A stretch of DNA of 42,791 bases from NCBI RefSeq assembly GCF_003590715.1, contig NZ_QQVY01000017.1:1-42791 (forward strand). Reading direction: 5' to 3'. This DNA is from Paracoccus sp. JM45. GTDB taxonomy: Bacteria > Pseudomonadota > Alphaproteobacteria > Rhodobacterales > Rhodobacteraceae. Position numbers and translations under genes: made by a program. The notes below the pieces were generated by a model. The model had not been told where the DNA came from. It worked only from the letters and a program-made list of their open reading frames with translations, and did no database searches. Positions 24,862 to 32,775 of this stretch are shown in pieces; positions within the stretch are counted from its first letter, which is position 1, and every line of letters starts with the position of its first letter.

Positions 24862-26079
24862 GTGACGACACTTGCCCAGAAAAGCCTGATCGGACTGGTA
24901 TTGGCCGCATCCACGGCGCTGCCTGCAATGGCCGACGACATCAGCTGGATCTATTGCGGCGACAGGATTGATCCTGTGCATGAAAAATACATCGCCGAAT
25001 GGGAAGCGGCGAACGAAGGCTGGACCGTCACCCCCGAGGTTGTGGGCTGGGCGCAATGTCAGGACAAGGCCACCACGCTGGCCGCAGCAGGCAGCCCTGT
25101 TGCCATGGCCTATGTCGGTTCGCGGACACTGAAAGAATTCGCCCTGAACGAATTGATCGTTCCGATCCCGATGACCGAGGACGAGAAGGCCGCCTATTAC
25201 CCCCATATCGTTGACACCGTCACCTTCGAGGGGACCCAATGGGGCGTTCCCGTCGCTTTTTCGACCAAGGCCTTCTATTGGAACAAGGATATCTTCGAGG
25301 CAGCCGGTCTTGATCCCGAAACGCCGCCCAAGACATGGGAAGAAGAAATCGCCTTTGCCACGCAGATCACCGAAAACACCGATGTTGCGGGATACGGTCT
25401 GTCGGCCAAGACCTTTGACAACACGATGCACCAGTTCCTGCATTGGGTTTATACCAATAACGGCCAGATCATTGATGCCGATGGCAACATCACGATGGAC
25501 AGCCCCGAGGTTCTGGCAGCCTTGCAAGCCTATAAGGATATCGTCCCCTATTCGGTCGAGGGCGCGACAGCCTATGAGCAAAATGAAATGCGCGCCATCT
25601 TCCTTGATGGCGGGGTCGGCATGTTGCAAGCCTCGATCGCGGCAGCGTTCCGCGCATCTGATACCGATATGAACTGGGGTGTGGCTAAGCTGCCGGTGGG
25701 GCCGTCCGCCGAAGGTCCGGGCACCTTGTTGATCACCGATTCACTGGCCGTTTTTTCGGGATCCGGGGTCGAGGATAAGGCAATCGAATTTGCCAAATAT
25801 ATTACCTCGCCCGATATCCAGCTGGAATATGAAATGTCCCCCGATGCTGGGCTGACGCCGCTGCGCCCGTCGGAAAAGGTCGACCAGCTGATCACCGAAC
25901 AGCCCTATTGGGCGCCCTATGTCGAAGGCATCGCCTTTGGCGGCCCCGAGCCCCTGTTTACCGACTACAAAGGCTTCCAGAATGTCATGATCGAAATGGT
26001 CCAATCGGTTGTGACCGGCAGTGCCGAACCCCAAGAGGCGCTGACCAAAGCCGCCGCCGAACTGGAAGACTACAAGTAA
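24862..26079 (+). CDS. ABC sugar transporter substrate-binding protein, system 1
   Basis: 405 residues from a GTG at 24862, chosen because AAGGAGA sits seven bases before it; another GTG two codons earlier overlaps that site. A Sec signal peptide ends at TALPAMA, giving a mature protein starting DDISWIYCGDRIDPVHEKYI. The body follows the family 1 extracellular solute-binding fold (QWGVPVAFSTKAFYWNKDIF, TWEEEIAFATQI, DAGLTPLRPS). It captures the glycoside in the periplasm. The sequence alone does not give the ligand, but neighbours point to an N-acetylhexosamine-containing compound. A strong hairpin follows 9 bases after the stop. Confidence 0.9.
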   Translation: MTTLAQKSLIGLVLAASTALPAMADDISWIYCGDRIDPVHEKYIAEWEAANEGWTVTPEVVGWAQCQDKATTLAAAGSPVAMAYVGSRTLKEFALNELIVPIPMTEDEKAAYYPHIVDTVTFEGTQWGVPVAFSTKAFYWNKDIFEAAGLDPETPPKTWEEEIAFATQITENTDVAGYGLSAKTFDNTMHQFLHWVYTNNGQIIDADGNITMDSPEVLAALQAYKDIVPYSVEGATAYEQNEMRAIFLDGGVGMLQASIAAAFRASDTDMNWGVAKLPVGPSAEGPGTLLITDSLAVFSGSGVEDKAIEFAKYITSPDIQLEYEMSPDAGLTPLRPSEKVDQLITEQPYWAPYVEGIAFGGPEPLFTDYKGFQNVMIEMVQSVVTGSAEPQEALTKAAAELEDYK

Positions 26080-26088
26080 CCACCACAC

Positions 26089-26117
26089 TATCCGGCCACA
26101 GCATCTGTGGCCGGATA
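26089..26117 (+). terminator. Strong intercistronic hairpin after the binding-protein gene
   Basis: TATCCGGCCACAG, a CAT loop, and the exact complement CTGTGGCCGGATA: a perfect 13-bp stem with a 3-base loop. No U tract follows, and the ATPase gene of the same transporter begins 50 bases later. It is more likely a partial terminator or 3'-end stabiliser that keeps binding-protein mRNA in excess over the ATPase than a full stop. Confidence 0.7.
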
Positions 26118-26167
26118 TACCACAAACCGTCCGCCCCGACCGGTCGGCACCCAGCAGGAGACGCGCC

Positions 26168-27316
26168 TTGGGCCAGCTTTCACTAAAAGAGATTAAAAAG
26201 GTCTTCGGCACATTCGAAGTCGTCAAGGGCGTTTCACTTGATGTGCAGGAAGGCGAATTCATGGTTTTTGTCGGCCCCTCGGGGTGCGGAAAATCAACTC
26301 TGTTACGCATGATTGCCGGTCTGGAACATACGACCTCGGGTGATATTGTTATTGACGGCAAACGGGTCAACGACCTGCCCCCTGTCAAACGTGGCATTGC
26401 TATGGTCTTCCAGTCCTATGCGCTTTACCCGCATATGACGGTATATGAAAATATCGCTTTTCCCCTGCGCGTCGAAAAAGCCCCTGAAGCCGAGGTCCAG
26501 CGCAAAGTCGATGAGGCCGCGCGGATACTGCATCTGGAAGAACGGTTGCAACAAAAGCCCGGCAATTTGTCGGGTGGTCAGCGCCAGCGCGTTGCCATTG
26601 GTCGCGCCATCGTCCGCGCGCCCGAGATCTTCCTGTTCGACGAACCACTGTCGAACCTTGATGCGGCCCTGCGTGCCGATATGCGGATCGAACTGACCCG
26701 CCTGCACAAGCAACTGGGCGCCACGATGATTTACGTCACCCATGATCAGGTCGAAGCGATGACCATGGCCGATCGCATCGTTGTGCTGAATGGCGGGTAT
26801 ATTGCACAGGTCGGCCCTCCGTTAGAGCTATATCACAAACCGCAAAACACTTTCGTGGCGGGCTTTATCGGCAACCCGCGGATGAATTTCCTGCCAGTGC
26901 ACTGTCTCGGTGCATCGGATCAAGGGGTGCAGATCGATTTGAACGGCCAGTCCCTGACCATTCCGGTCATGGTGCCGGCATCGGATCGTTCGGCGTTGCA
27001 GGGAAAGACGCTGACGCTTGGTATCCGGCCAGAACACATGGCAGTCGGGTCGGGGGATGTGGTTATGACTGCAACACCTAGCGTAGTTGAATATCTGGGA
27101 CAGAACACCATCGGCTATGCCCGGTTGCCGGATCGAAACGAAAACTTCTGCTTCGTTCTTAACGGAACGCAAGTCATGCCTGAAAACACGACCATCAACC
27201 TGTCGTTTGCCGCTGCCGATTGCCATCTTTTCGACGCCGATGGCATGGCCTTTGAACGTCGGATCGATCTGGCGCAGATGACAGTTCCGCATGCCGATCT
27301 GGTGGAGGCCCCTTAA
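26168..27316 (+). CDS. ABC sugar transporter ATP-binding protein (UgpC/MalK-like), system 1
   Basis: 382 residues from a TTG at 26168, eight bases after AGGAGA; the family start LSLKEIKKVFGTFEVVKGVS fits this choice. Walker A GPSGCGKST (near 37-45), Q-loop MVFQSYALYPHM, signature LSGGQRQR (near 135), Walker B IFLFDEPLSNLD and switch VTHDQVEAMTMADR are all present. A C-terminal TOBE/regulatory region (about 240-382) follows. It energises system 1. Its stop is 10 bases from the convergent lacI stop. The non-ATG start together with the upstream hairpin suggests deliberately lower expression than the binding protein. Confidence 0.92.
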   Translation: MGQLSLKEIKKVFGTFEVVKGVSLDVQEGEFMVFVGPSGCGKSTLLRMIAGLEHTTSGDIVIDGKRVNDLPPVKRGIAMVFQSYALYPHMTVYENIAFPLRVEKAPEAEVQRKVDEAARILHLEERLQQKPGNLSGGQRQRVAIGRAIVRAPEIFLFDEPLSNLDAALRADMRIELTRLHKQLGATMIYVTHDQVEAMTMADRIVVLNGGYIAQVGPPLELYHKPQNTFVAGFIGNPRMNFLPVHCLGASDQGVQIDLNGQSLTIPVMVPASDRSALQGKTLTLGIRPEHMAVGSGDVVMTATPSVVEYLGQNTIGYARLPDRNENFCFVLNGTQVMPENTTINLSFAAADCHLFDADGMAFERRIDLAQMTVPHADLVEAP

Positions 27317-27326
27317 CGAAGGTTGC

Positions 27327-28331
27327 CTATCCAGGGACGCCGGTGGTCTGGCGCAGGACTAGTTTTGCAGACACCTCGGTTGCGGTGGCGGGGGCTTTCG
27401 GGTCGCGCATCCGGTCCAGCAGAACCCGCGCCAGCCGCATGCCCAGATTTTTCGGCGATATCGCCATGGTCGTCAGCGGCGGCGTGGCGACGATCGCATC
27501 CTGAATATCATCAAAGCCGATCACCGACATATCGTGTCCTGCCACCAGACCGTCCCGTGCCAGCGCCAGACAGGCCCCAATGGCCACCATATCGCCATTA
27601 CACACGACTGCCGTTACCTGCGGGTGCTTATGCATCAGTTCCTGCATAGCCGATAATCCTGCCAGCTTGTTTTCAGGGCATTGCCAGACAATGCCTTCAC
27701 CAAGCCCCTGCGCTGACAGGGTATGAACATAGCCCTCGACCCTCTGCTTGCGGACAAAATTCATACCGACACCGCCCAGATAAGCGATATGACGATGGCC
27801 CAATTCAATCAGGTGGCGGGTGGCCATTGCGGTGGCCTCGGCGTTACGGATGCCGACATAATCCATCTGCGCATTGGCCGGACGCATGAAAGACACGGTC
27901 GGCACTGCCTGTGCTGCCAGCATCGCAAGGGTATCGTCGTCGGTTTGCAGGGCAGGGACCCAGATCAACCCGCCACGGCGCTGGCGGATAAAGGCGTCCA
28001 GATGGCGGCTTTGGCGGGCGGCGTCGTCACGCGTGTCCAGCACCGACACTAGATATCCTTCGGCATCCAGCAGATCGACAACGCCGCTGATCACCTCGGC
28101 GTTGAAGGGGTTGGACAACTGGTTAATCAGAAAGCCAACCTCGTGATATTCACCAGATCGCATGGCCGCAGCACGTGAATCGGTCACATAATGCAGCTTT
28201 TTGGCGGCTTGCAGCACCTTTTTGCGCGTTTGTTCAGAAATGCGGCCCGTTCCGCGCATTACCTGACTAACGGTCGGAATCGAGACTCCGGCCTCTTTGG
28301 CAACGCTGGCAAGGGTCGGCTTTACGGACAT
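27327..28331 (-). CDS. LacI-family transcriptional regulator
   Basis: 334 residues from ATG 28331; a GTG two codons earlier is possible. The N-terminal HTH reads TLASVAKEAGVSIPTVSQVMRG with the hinge helix region RAAAMRSG. A periplasmic-binding-protein-like sensor domain follows (GFLINQLSNPFNAEVISGVV, DYVGIRNAEATAMATRHLIE, VIGFDDIQDAIVATPPLTTM). It is divergent from the second importer operon, with identical operator candidates at 28350 and 28466, and convergent with system 1. It most likely represses the glycosylglycerate operon and itself. Control of the Gfo/Idh unit is suggested by a related site at 21841. Confidence 0.9.
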   Translation of the reverse strand: MSVKPTLASVAKEAGVSIPTVSQVMRGTGRISEQTRKKVLQAAKKLHYVTDSRAAAMRSGEYHEVGFLINQLSNPFNAEVISGVVDLLDAEGYLVSVLDTRDDAARQSRHLDAFIRQRRGGLIWVPALQTDDDTLAMLAAQAVPTVSFMRPANAQMDYVGIRNAEATAMATRHLIELGHRHIAYLGGVGMNFVRKQRVEGYVHTLSAQGLGEGIVWQCPENKLAGLSAMQELMHKHPQVTAVVCNGDMVAIGACLALARDGLVAGHDMSVIGFDDIQDAIVATPPLTTMAISPKNLGMRLARVLLDRMRDPKAPATATEVSAKLVLRQTTGVPG

Positions 28332-28349
28332 ATGCACCTGTGTCTTTTA

Positions 28350-28367
28350 GATATATCGTTATAGCAT
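28350..28367. promoter_or_regulatory. LacI operator candidate, lacI side
   Basis: GATATATCGTTATAGCAT. The centre TATATCGTTATA is a near-palindrome around CG, as usual for LacI-family sites. It repeats at 28466-28483 with one difference in 18 bases and lies 19 bases before the lacI start, fitting autoregulation. Confidence 0.6.
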
Positions 28368-28396
28368 AAATAATCGAAATAGCATAAATAATCGAA
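28361..28396. repeat. Perfect 18-bp tandem repeat in the lacI promoter
   Basis: ATAGCATAAATAATCGAA occurs twice back to back (28361-28378 and 28379-28396) with no mismatch. The first unit overlaps the lacI-side operator. On the minus strand each unit contains a TATGCT that could serve as a -10 box, so the repeat may have duplicated the lacI promoter. Confidence 0.85.
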
Positions 28397-28456
28397 TATT
28401 CGTCATATACCAACGCCATCACGGAATTTAATCCGGAATACTAGGATAATATCAAG

Positions 28457-28462
28457 TTGACA
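28457..28462 (+). promoter_or_regulatory. Consensus -35 box of the glycosylglycerate operon
   Basis: TTGACA, a perfect -35 hexamer, 184 bases before the binding-protein start. No good -10 stands at the standard spacing (17 bases gives CCATGC). The operator candidate at 28466-28483 fills the spacer region, which would block polymerase when bound. Confidence 0.45.
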
Positions 28463-28465
28463 GCT

Positions 28466-28483
28466 GATATATCGTTATACCAT
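28466..28483. promoter_or_regulatory. LacI operator candidate, importer side
   Basis: GATATATCGTTATACCAT, 17 of 18 identical to the box at 28350. It begins 3 bases after the TTGACA box. Two sites 116 bases apart, near 11 helical turns, would allow DNA looping by a tetrameric or two-dimer repressor. Confidence 0.6.
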
Positions 28484-28645
28484 GCTGAGGCAGGTTATCG
28501 GGGACGACTCGGACGTTGGTGACGACAATGTCCCATCGCACCAAGGATGCTGACGCGCCGGCAGGAGGGCCGGTCCCGATGATACGGGAAAGAACGGCGG
28601 CCCGCCTGTTGGACAGGATCGCCGTCATAAAAAGGGGAGGCTAAG

Positions 28646-29914
28646 ATGAACAGACATTCCAAATACATGGCCGCGGTTTCGGGCATTGCCATGATGTGTT
28701 CGGCTGCTGTGGCGCAAGCCGATGTGCTTTTCTGGTCGACGCAAGCGCGTCCCGTTGAAGAAGCGCAGGCCATGCGTGAAACCGTGATGGCTGACGCCCC
28801 CGAAACAGTGGATTACCAAGCCAACGAAGACGGCCCGTGGCTGACCCGTATCCGTGCCGAATTGCAGGCCGGATCAGGGGCCATCGGGTTGCTGGGCGCG
28901 CTGCATGGCAATTTTTCCGCGATGGAGGCTGACCAGCTGGTTGATCTGGGCGATCTGGGGATCACGTCAAACAGCGAAACTTTTAATACGCTGTCCAAAC
29001 TGGGTACCGATACGCCGCAATATATCCCGTGGATGCAGGCCAGTTACATCATGGCCGCCAATAAGGAATCGCTGCAATACCTGCCCGAAGGCGCAGACAT
29101 CGACGCGCTGACCTATGACCAGCTGATTGCATGGACCGCCAATGTCCACGAGGCGACCGGTCAGGCGAAATTCGGTTTTCCCGCAGGTCCGAAAGGTCTG
29201 AAGCATCGCTTTTTTGAAGGCTATCTGTATCCATCCTATACCAACGGCGTGGTGCGGACGTATGCGTCTGACAAGGCGGTGACGGCTTGGGAAAAATTCC
29301 GCGAATTGTGGGAGCATACCAACCCCGCCTCGACCAATTTCTCGTTCATGCAGGAACAACTGCTGTCGGGTGATGCATGGATCGTGTTCGACCATACGTC
29401 CCGTCTGGCACAGGCTTTCAACGAACGCCCTGATGACTTTGTCGCTTTCCCGGCACCTGCAGGTCCCGAAGGACGTGGATTCATGCCAGTGCTGGCCGGT
29501 CTGGCCATTCCCGAAACGGCTCCAGACAAGGATGCTGCCAAAGCGCTGATCAGCTATATGATGACGCCTGAAACGCAGATCGCGACGCTGCGCGCGACCA
29601 GCTTTTTCCCCGTGATCGACGTCGATCTGCCTGACGATCTGCCACCGGCCGTGCAGGCCGCAGGGGACGCCGTCGCCAAGATGAGCAGTGCGCATGACGC
29701 CAATCCCGGTCTGTTGCCATCAGGTCTGGGCAATCAGGGCGGAGAGTTCGACCGCATCTTCAACGATACCTTCGAACGGATCGTGCTGGCCCGTCAGGAT
29801 ATCCGCATGGTTCTGGATGATCAAAAGCCGCGACTGGCCGCGATCATGGACGAAACCGGCGCGCCCTGCTGGGCCCCTGATGCACCCTCCGAAGGTGCCT
29901 GCCCGGTCGAATAA
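28646..29914 (+). CDS. ABC transporter substrate-binding protein, system 2 (putative glycosylglycerate binding)
   Basis: 422 residues; AGGGGAGGCT precedes ATG 28646. The signal peptide ends AAVAQA and the mature protein starts DVLFWSTQARPVEEAQAMRE. Family 1 solute-binding features follow (AGSGAIGLLGALHGNFSAME, YIPWMQASYIMAANKESLQY, MPVLAGLAIPETAPDKDAAK). The two Cys near the C-terminus (APCWAPDAPSEGACPVE) could form a disulphide. It is the first gene of a six-gene operon ending in a GH63-type hydrolase and a glycerate kinase, so a glucosyl- or mannosyl-glycerate ligand is inferred from those neighbours. Confidence 0.88.
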   Translation: MNRHSKYMAAVSGIAMMCSAAVAQADVLFWSTQARPVEEAQAMRETVMADAPETVDYQANEDGPWLTRIRAELQAGSGAIGLLGALHGNFSAMEADQLVDLGDLGITSNSETFNTLSKLGTDTPQYIPWMQASYIMAANKESLQYLPEGADIDALTYDQLIAWTANVHEATGQAKFGFPAGPKGLKHRFFEGYLYPSYTNGVVRTYASDKAVTAWEKFRELWEHTNPASTNFSFMQEQLLSGDAWIVFDHTSRLAQAFNERPDDFVAFPAPAGPEGRGFMPVLAGLAIPETAPDKDAAKALISYMMTPETQIATLRATSFFPVIDVDLPDDLPPAVQAAGDAVAKMSSAHDANPGLLPSGLGNQGGEFDRIFNDTFERIVLARQDIRMVLDDQKPRLAAIMDETGAPCWAPDAPSEGACPVE

Positions 29915-29928
29915 CCTTTCGCCACGAC

Positions 29929-29953
29929 GCGTCCGGACCCTGCGGTCCGGCGC
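29929..29953 (+). terminator. Intercistronic hairpin after the system 2 binding-protein gene
   Basis: CCGGACC, loop CTGC, GGTCCGG: a 7-bp perfect stem, extended by GCG/CGC beyond a one-base bulge. It lies 15 bases after the stop and 53 bases before the permease gene. No U tract. Its position is the same as the hairpin after the system 1 binding protein. Confidence 0.55.
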
Positions 29954-30005
29954 ATCCCCCCCCATTTCACCAAGCGGCGCCCTGCGCCCCCATGGGAGCG
30001 ATCCG

Positions 30006-30851
30006 ATGAACGCTCGACTATTGCCCTATATGCTGATCCTGCCGGTGACGCTTTTTCTGGGTGTGTTTTTCCTTTATCCCTTCGTGCTGGTTGCCCAGCA
30101 GGCGTTCAGCGGGTCGGACGGCTTTTCGATGGCCAATTTCCGCGATGTTTTCAGTTACTGGAAATTTCCCATCTCGTTGAAAAACACCCTGCTACTGGCG
30201 GCCATTGTGGTGCCGGTCCAGCTGGCCCTGTCTTTGTTAATGGCCACCATGGTCAGTAAAATGAAAAAGGGTCGCGATCTGGTGCTATATGTCTGGACGA
30301 TCCCGCTGGGGATTTCGGATCTGGCGGCTGGCATCATCTGGCTGGCCATTTTCGAACAATCCGGCTTTCTGAATTCCATGATGAGCGGGCTTGGCGTGAT
30401 CGACCAGCCGGTGAATTTCCTGTCCTATCAGCATCCCGGCGTGATCTTTCTGGCCATTGCGCTGGCAGAAATCTGGCGGGCAACAGCGATCATGCTGGTC
30501 ATAATCGTCGCGGGCATCGGCCTGATCCCCAAAGAATATTACGAGGCCGCCGAAGTTTTTGGCGCATCCCCGTGGAAACGTTTCACCAAAATTACCCTGC
30601 CGATGCTGCGCCCGTCGCTGCAAACCGCGCTGATCCTGCGCGTCGTGCTGGCGTTCGAAGTGTTTGCCGTGGTCGCGGCCCTTGGTGGCACGTTGATGCC
30701 GGTCCTAATGGGCGAGATTTATGCCTACCAATTCGATTTGCTGAACAGCAATGCAGCGGCGGCTTTGGCGCTGGTCGTGCTGGCACTGTCGATTGCCTTT
30801 ACCGTGATCATCCTGCGCGTGCTTCGCGTCCCTAAAGGAGCATCGATATGA
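30006..30851 (+). CDS. CUT1-type ABC sugar transporter permease (MalF-like), system 2
   Basis: 281 residues from ATG 30006 with GGGAG eight bases upstream. Six membrane segments starting LLPYMLILPVTLFLGVFFLY. The coupling loop is EAAEVFGASPWKRFTKITLP near residues 180-199. It overlaps the second permease by 4 bases (ATGA). Confidence 0.92.
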   Translation: MNARLLPYMLILPVTLFLGVFFLYPFVLVAQQAFSGSDGFSMANFRDVFSYWKFPISLKNTLLLAAIVVPVQLALSLLMATMVSKMKKGRDLVLYVWTIPLGISDLAAGIIWLAIFEQSGFLNSMMSGLGVIDQPVNFLSYQHPGVIFLAIALAEIWRATAIMLVIIVAGIGLIPKEYYEAAEVFGASPWKRFTKITLPMLRPSLQTALILRVVLAFEVFAVVAALGGTLMPVLMGEIYAYQFDLLNSNAAAALALVVLALSIAFTVIILRVLRVPKGASI

Positions 30852-31690
30852 CCGACGCCACCCAACTGGTCGGCAATACCCGTTCGACGCGCAAGGCAGG
30901 GCGGTATGTCTATATCGCCTCGGTCGTGTTGTTATGCGCGTGGGTGCTGGTGCCGTTGTATTTCTTGTTGATCAACACACTGTCGTCGCCCGAAACGGTC
31001 AACAGCTTTCCCAAATCCTTTATCCCCGAATTCGATCTCGGCAGCCTGACCTTCTTTGCGGGCTTTGAGGGCATGCTGACAGCGCTGAAAAACTCGATCA
31101 TTGTCGCGGCCATCACCATGGTGCTGTCGGTTCTGATCGGCGCGCCTGCGGGATATGCGCTGTCACGGTTCGATTTTCGCGGCAAGGAACTGTTCCGGAT
31201 GCTGGTCCTGTTGACGCGGGCCTTTCCATTGCCGTTGCTGGCGCTGCCGCTGGCGGTGTTGTTCATCCGCACGGGGCTGGATGATACGGCATTCGGCCTT
31301 GCGCTGGTGCATACGACGCTGGCGATCCCCTTTGCAGTGCTGATCACCTTTTCGCTGTTCTCGGGCATTCCGATCGAGCTGGAGGAGGCGGCATGGACCC
31401 TTGGGTGCACGCGCCTGACCGCATTCACCAAGGTGGTGTTGCCGCTGATCCTGCCGGGCATCACGGCATCGGCAATCTTTGCCTTTGTCATCTCGTGGAA
31501 CGAGGTCTTTGCATCCGCCGTGTTGACCATCGAAAACCGGACCCTGCCGGCCTTTCTGCTGCAAACCCTGGGCGAGGCACCCCTGCACCTGAAATTTGCC
31601 GGTGGCTTCATCCTGGTCGTGCCGGCGCTGATCTTCATCTTCGCTGTGCGCAAATACCTCTTCGCGATGTGGGGCATTGCCAACCGCTAA
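30848..31690 (+). CDS. CUT1-type ABC sugar transporter permease (MalG-like), system 2
   Basis: 280 residues; AAAGGAG eight bases before the ATG, inside the end of the preceding gene. Six membrane segments from YVYIASVVLLCAWVLVPLYF. The coupling loop EEAAWTLGCTRLTAFTKVVL is near residues 178-197. It is followed after 33 bases by the ATPase gene. Confidence 0.92.
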   Translation: MTDATQLVGNTRSTRKAGRYVYIASVVLLCAWVLVPLYFLLINTLSSPETVNSFPKSFIPEFDLGSLTFFAGFEGMLTALKNSIIVAAITMVLSVLIGAPAGYALSRFDFRGKELFRMLVLLTRAFPLPLLALPLAVLFIRTGLDDTAFGLALVHTTLAIPFAVLITFSLFSGIPIELEEAAWTLGCTRLTAFTKVVLPLILPGITASAIFAFVISWNEVFASAVLTIENRTLPAFLLQTLGEAPLHLKFAGGFILVVPALIFIFAVRKYLFAMWGIANR

Positions 31691-31723
31691 GGCGGGGCAA
31701 CCCCGACAAAAGGACATACAGAC

Positions 31724-32767
31724 ATGGCACAAATCCAGATCAAGAATGTCGCCAAGAATTTCGGCGGCTATCAGGCCCTGCATGACATCAATCTGACCAT
31801 TGAGGATCAAGAGTTCATGGTCCTGCTTGGCGCATCGGGCTGTGGCAAAACCACTTTGCTGCGGATCGTGGCGGGCCTTGAAACCGCCACCACGGGCGAG
31901 GTCTGGATCGGCGGCAAGCGCGTCGACCATCTGGCCCCTAAGGATCGCGGCATTGCGATGGTATTCCAGAACTATGCCGTTTTTCCCCATCTGACGGTCT
32001 TCGAAAACATCGGCTTTGGACTGCGGATGCAGAAGATGTCGAATGAGGAGGTGACCCGACGCGTCGAACGCACCGCCGGTCTGATGCATATCGACCAGCT
32101 GTTGAAACGCTATTCGGGCGAATTGTCCGGCGGCCAGCGTCAGCGTGTGGCCGTGGCGCGTGCATTGGCGATGGAGCCGGACGTGATCCTGATGGACGAA
32201 CCGCTTTCCAACCTCGATGCGCTGCTGCGGCTGGAAATGCGAGCTGAACTGAAGGGCGTTCTGGCGGAAAGCAAAACGACCGCCATCTATGTCACCCATG
32301 ATCAGGTCGAAGCGATGAGCCTGGCCGACCGCATCAGCGTCATGCATCAGGGTAAGATCATTCAGGCCGCCACCCCGATAGAGGTGTATCGCAACCCCGC
32401 CGCCAAATTCGTTGCGGGCTTTATCGGCAACCCGCCGATGAATTTTCTGGATGCGACCCCCGCCGGTGACGGCAAATGGACCGTGGCCGGACAGGTGGTC
32501 GATGGCCCGCGCGTCAATCTGGACCGTCTGCAATTTGCCATCCGTCCGGAAGATATCCAGCTGGCCGAACAGGGCATGAGCGCCACCGCCAAAGTAGTCG
32601 AGCCGCTTGGCGCGCATCTGCTGGTGACCTGTCACGTCGATGGGACATCCTTCCGCGCCGTTCTGGACAGCGACCTGACCGTGCGCCCCGGCGACACGCT
32701 GATGCTGTCACCCCAGCCGGACCGCGTCCGCTGGTTCGACCCCGAAACCAACCTTGCCGTCGCCTGA
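31724..32767 (+). CDS. ABC sugar transporter ATP-binding protein (UgpC/MalK-like), system 2
   Basis: 347 residues; AAAGGAC precedes the ATG. Walker A GASGCGKTT (near 38-46), MVFQNYAVFPHL Q-loop, LSGGQRQR signature (near 134), VILMDEPLSNLD Walker B, VTHDQVEAMSLADR switch and a C-terminal TOBE domain (IRPEDIQLAEQG). It energises system 2. It is 8 bases before the glycosidase gene, so transport and hydrolysis are tightly co-expressed. It is clearly a separate gene from the system 1 ATPase, not a recent duplicate. Confidence 0.92.
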   Translation: MAQIQIKNVAKNFGGYQALHDINLTIEDQEFMVLLGASGCGKTTLLRIVAGLETATTGEVWIGGKRVDHLAPKDRGIAMVFQNYAVFPHLTVFENIGFGLRMQKMSNEEVTRRVERTAGLMHIDQLLKRYSGELSGGQRQRVAVARALAMEPDVILMDEPLSNLDALLRLEMRAELKGVLAESKTTAIYVTHDQVEAMSLADRISVMHQGKIIQAATPIEVYRNPAAKFVAGFIGNPPMNFLDATPAGDGKWTVAGQVVDGPRVNLDRLQFAIRPEDIQLAEQGMSATAKVVEPLGAHLLVTCHVDGTSFRAVLDSDLTVRPGDTLMLSPQPDRVRWFDPETNLAVA

Positions 32768-32775
32768 GGACAACC

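Noticed and set aside
24358..25629. Long open frame antisense to the permease/binding-protein genes
   Set aside because: It is the mirror of strongly conserved ABC genes in GC-rich DNA, has no family resemblance and spans two genes.
28361..28396. CRISPR-like or replication iterons
   Set aside because: Only two units with no spacer and no replication gene nearby; it is a simple tandem duplication in a promoter.
31163..32635. Long open frame antisense to the system 2 permease and ATPase genes
   Set aside because: His/Gln/Arg-rich low-complexity translation, no domain, opposite to clear coding genes; a codon-bias shadow.
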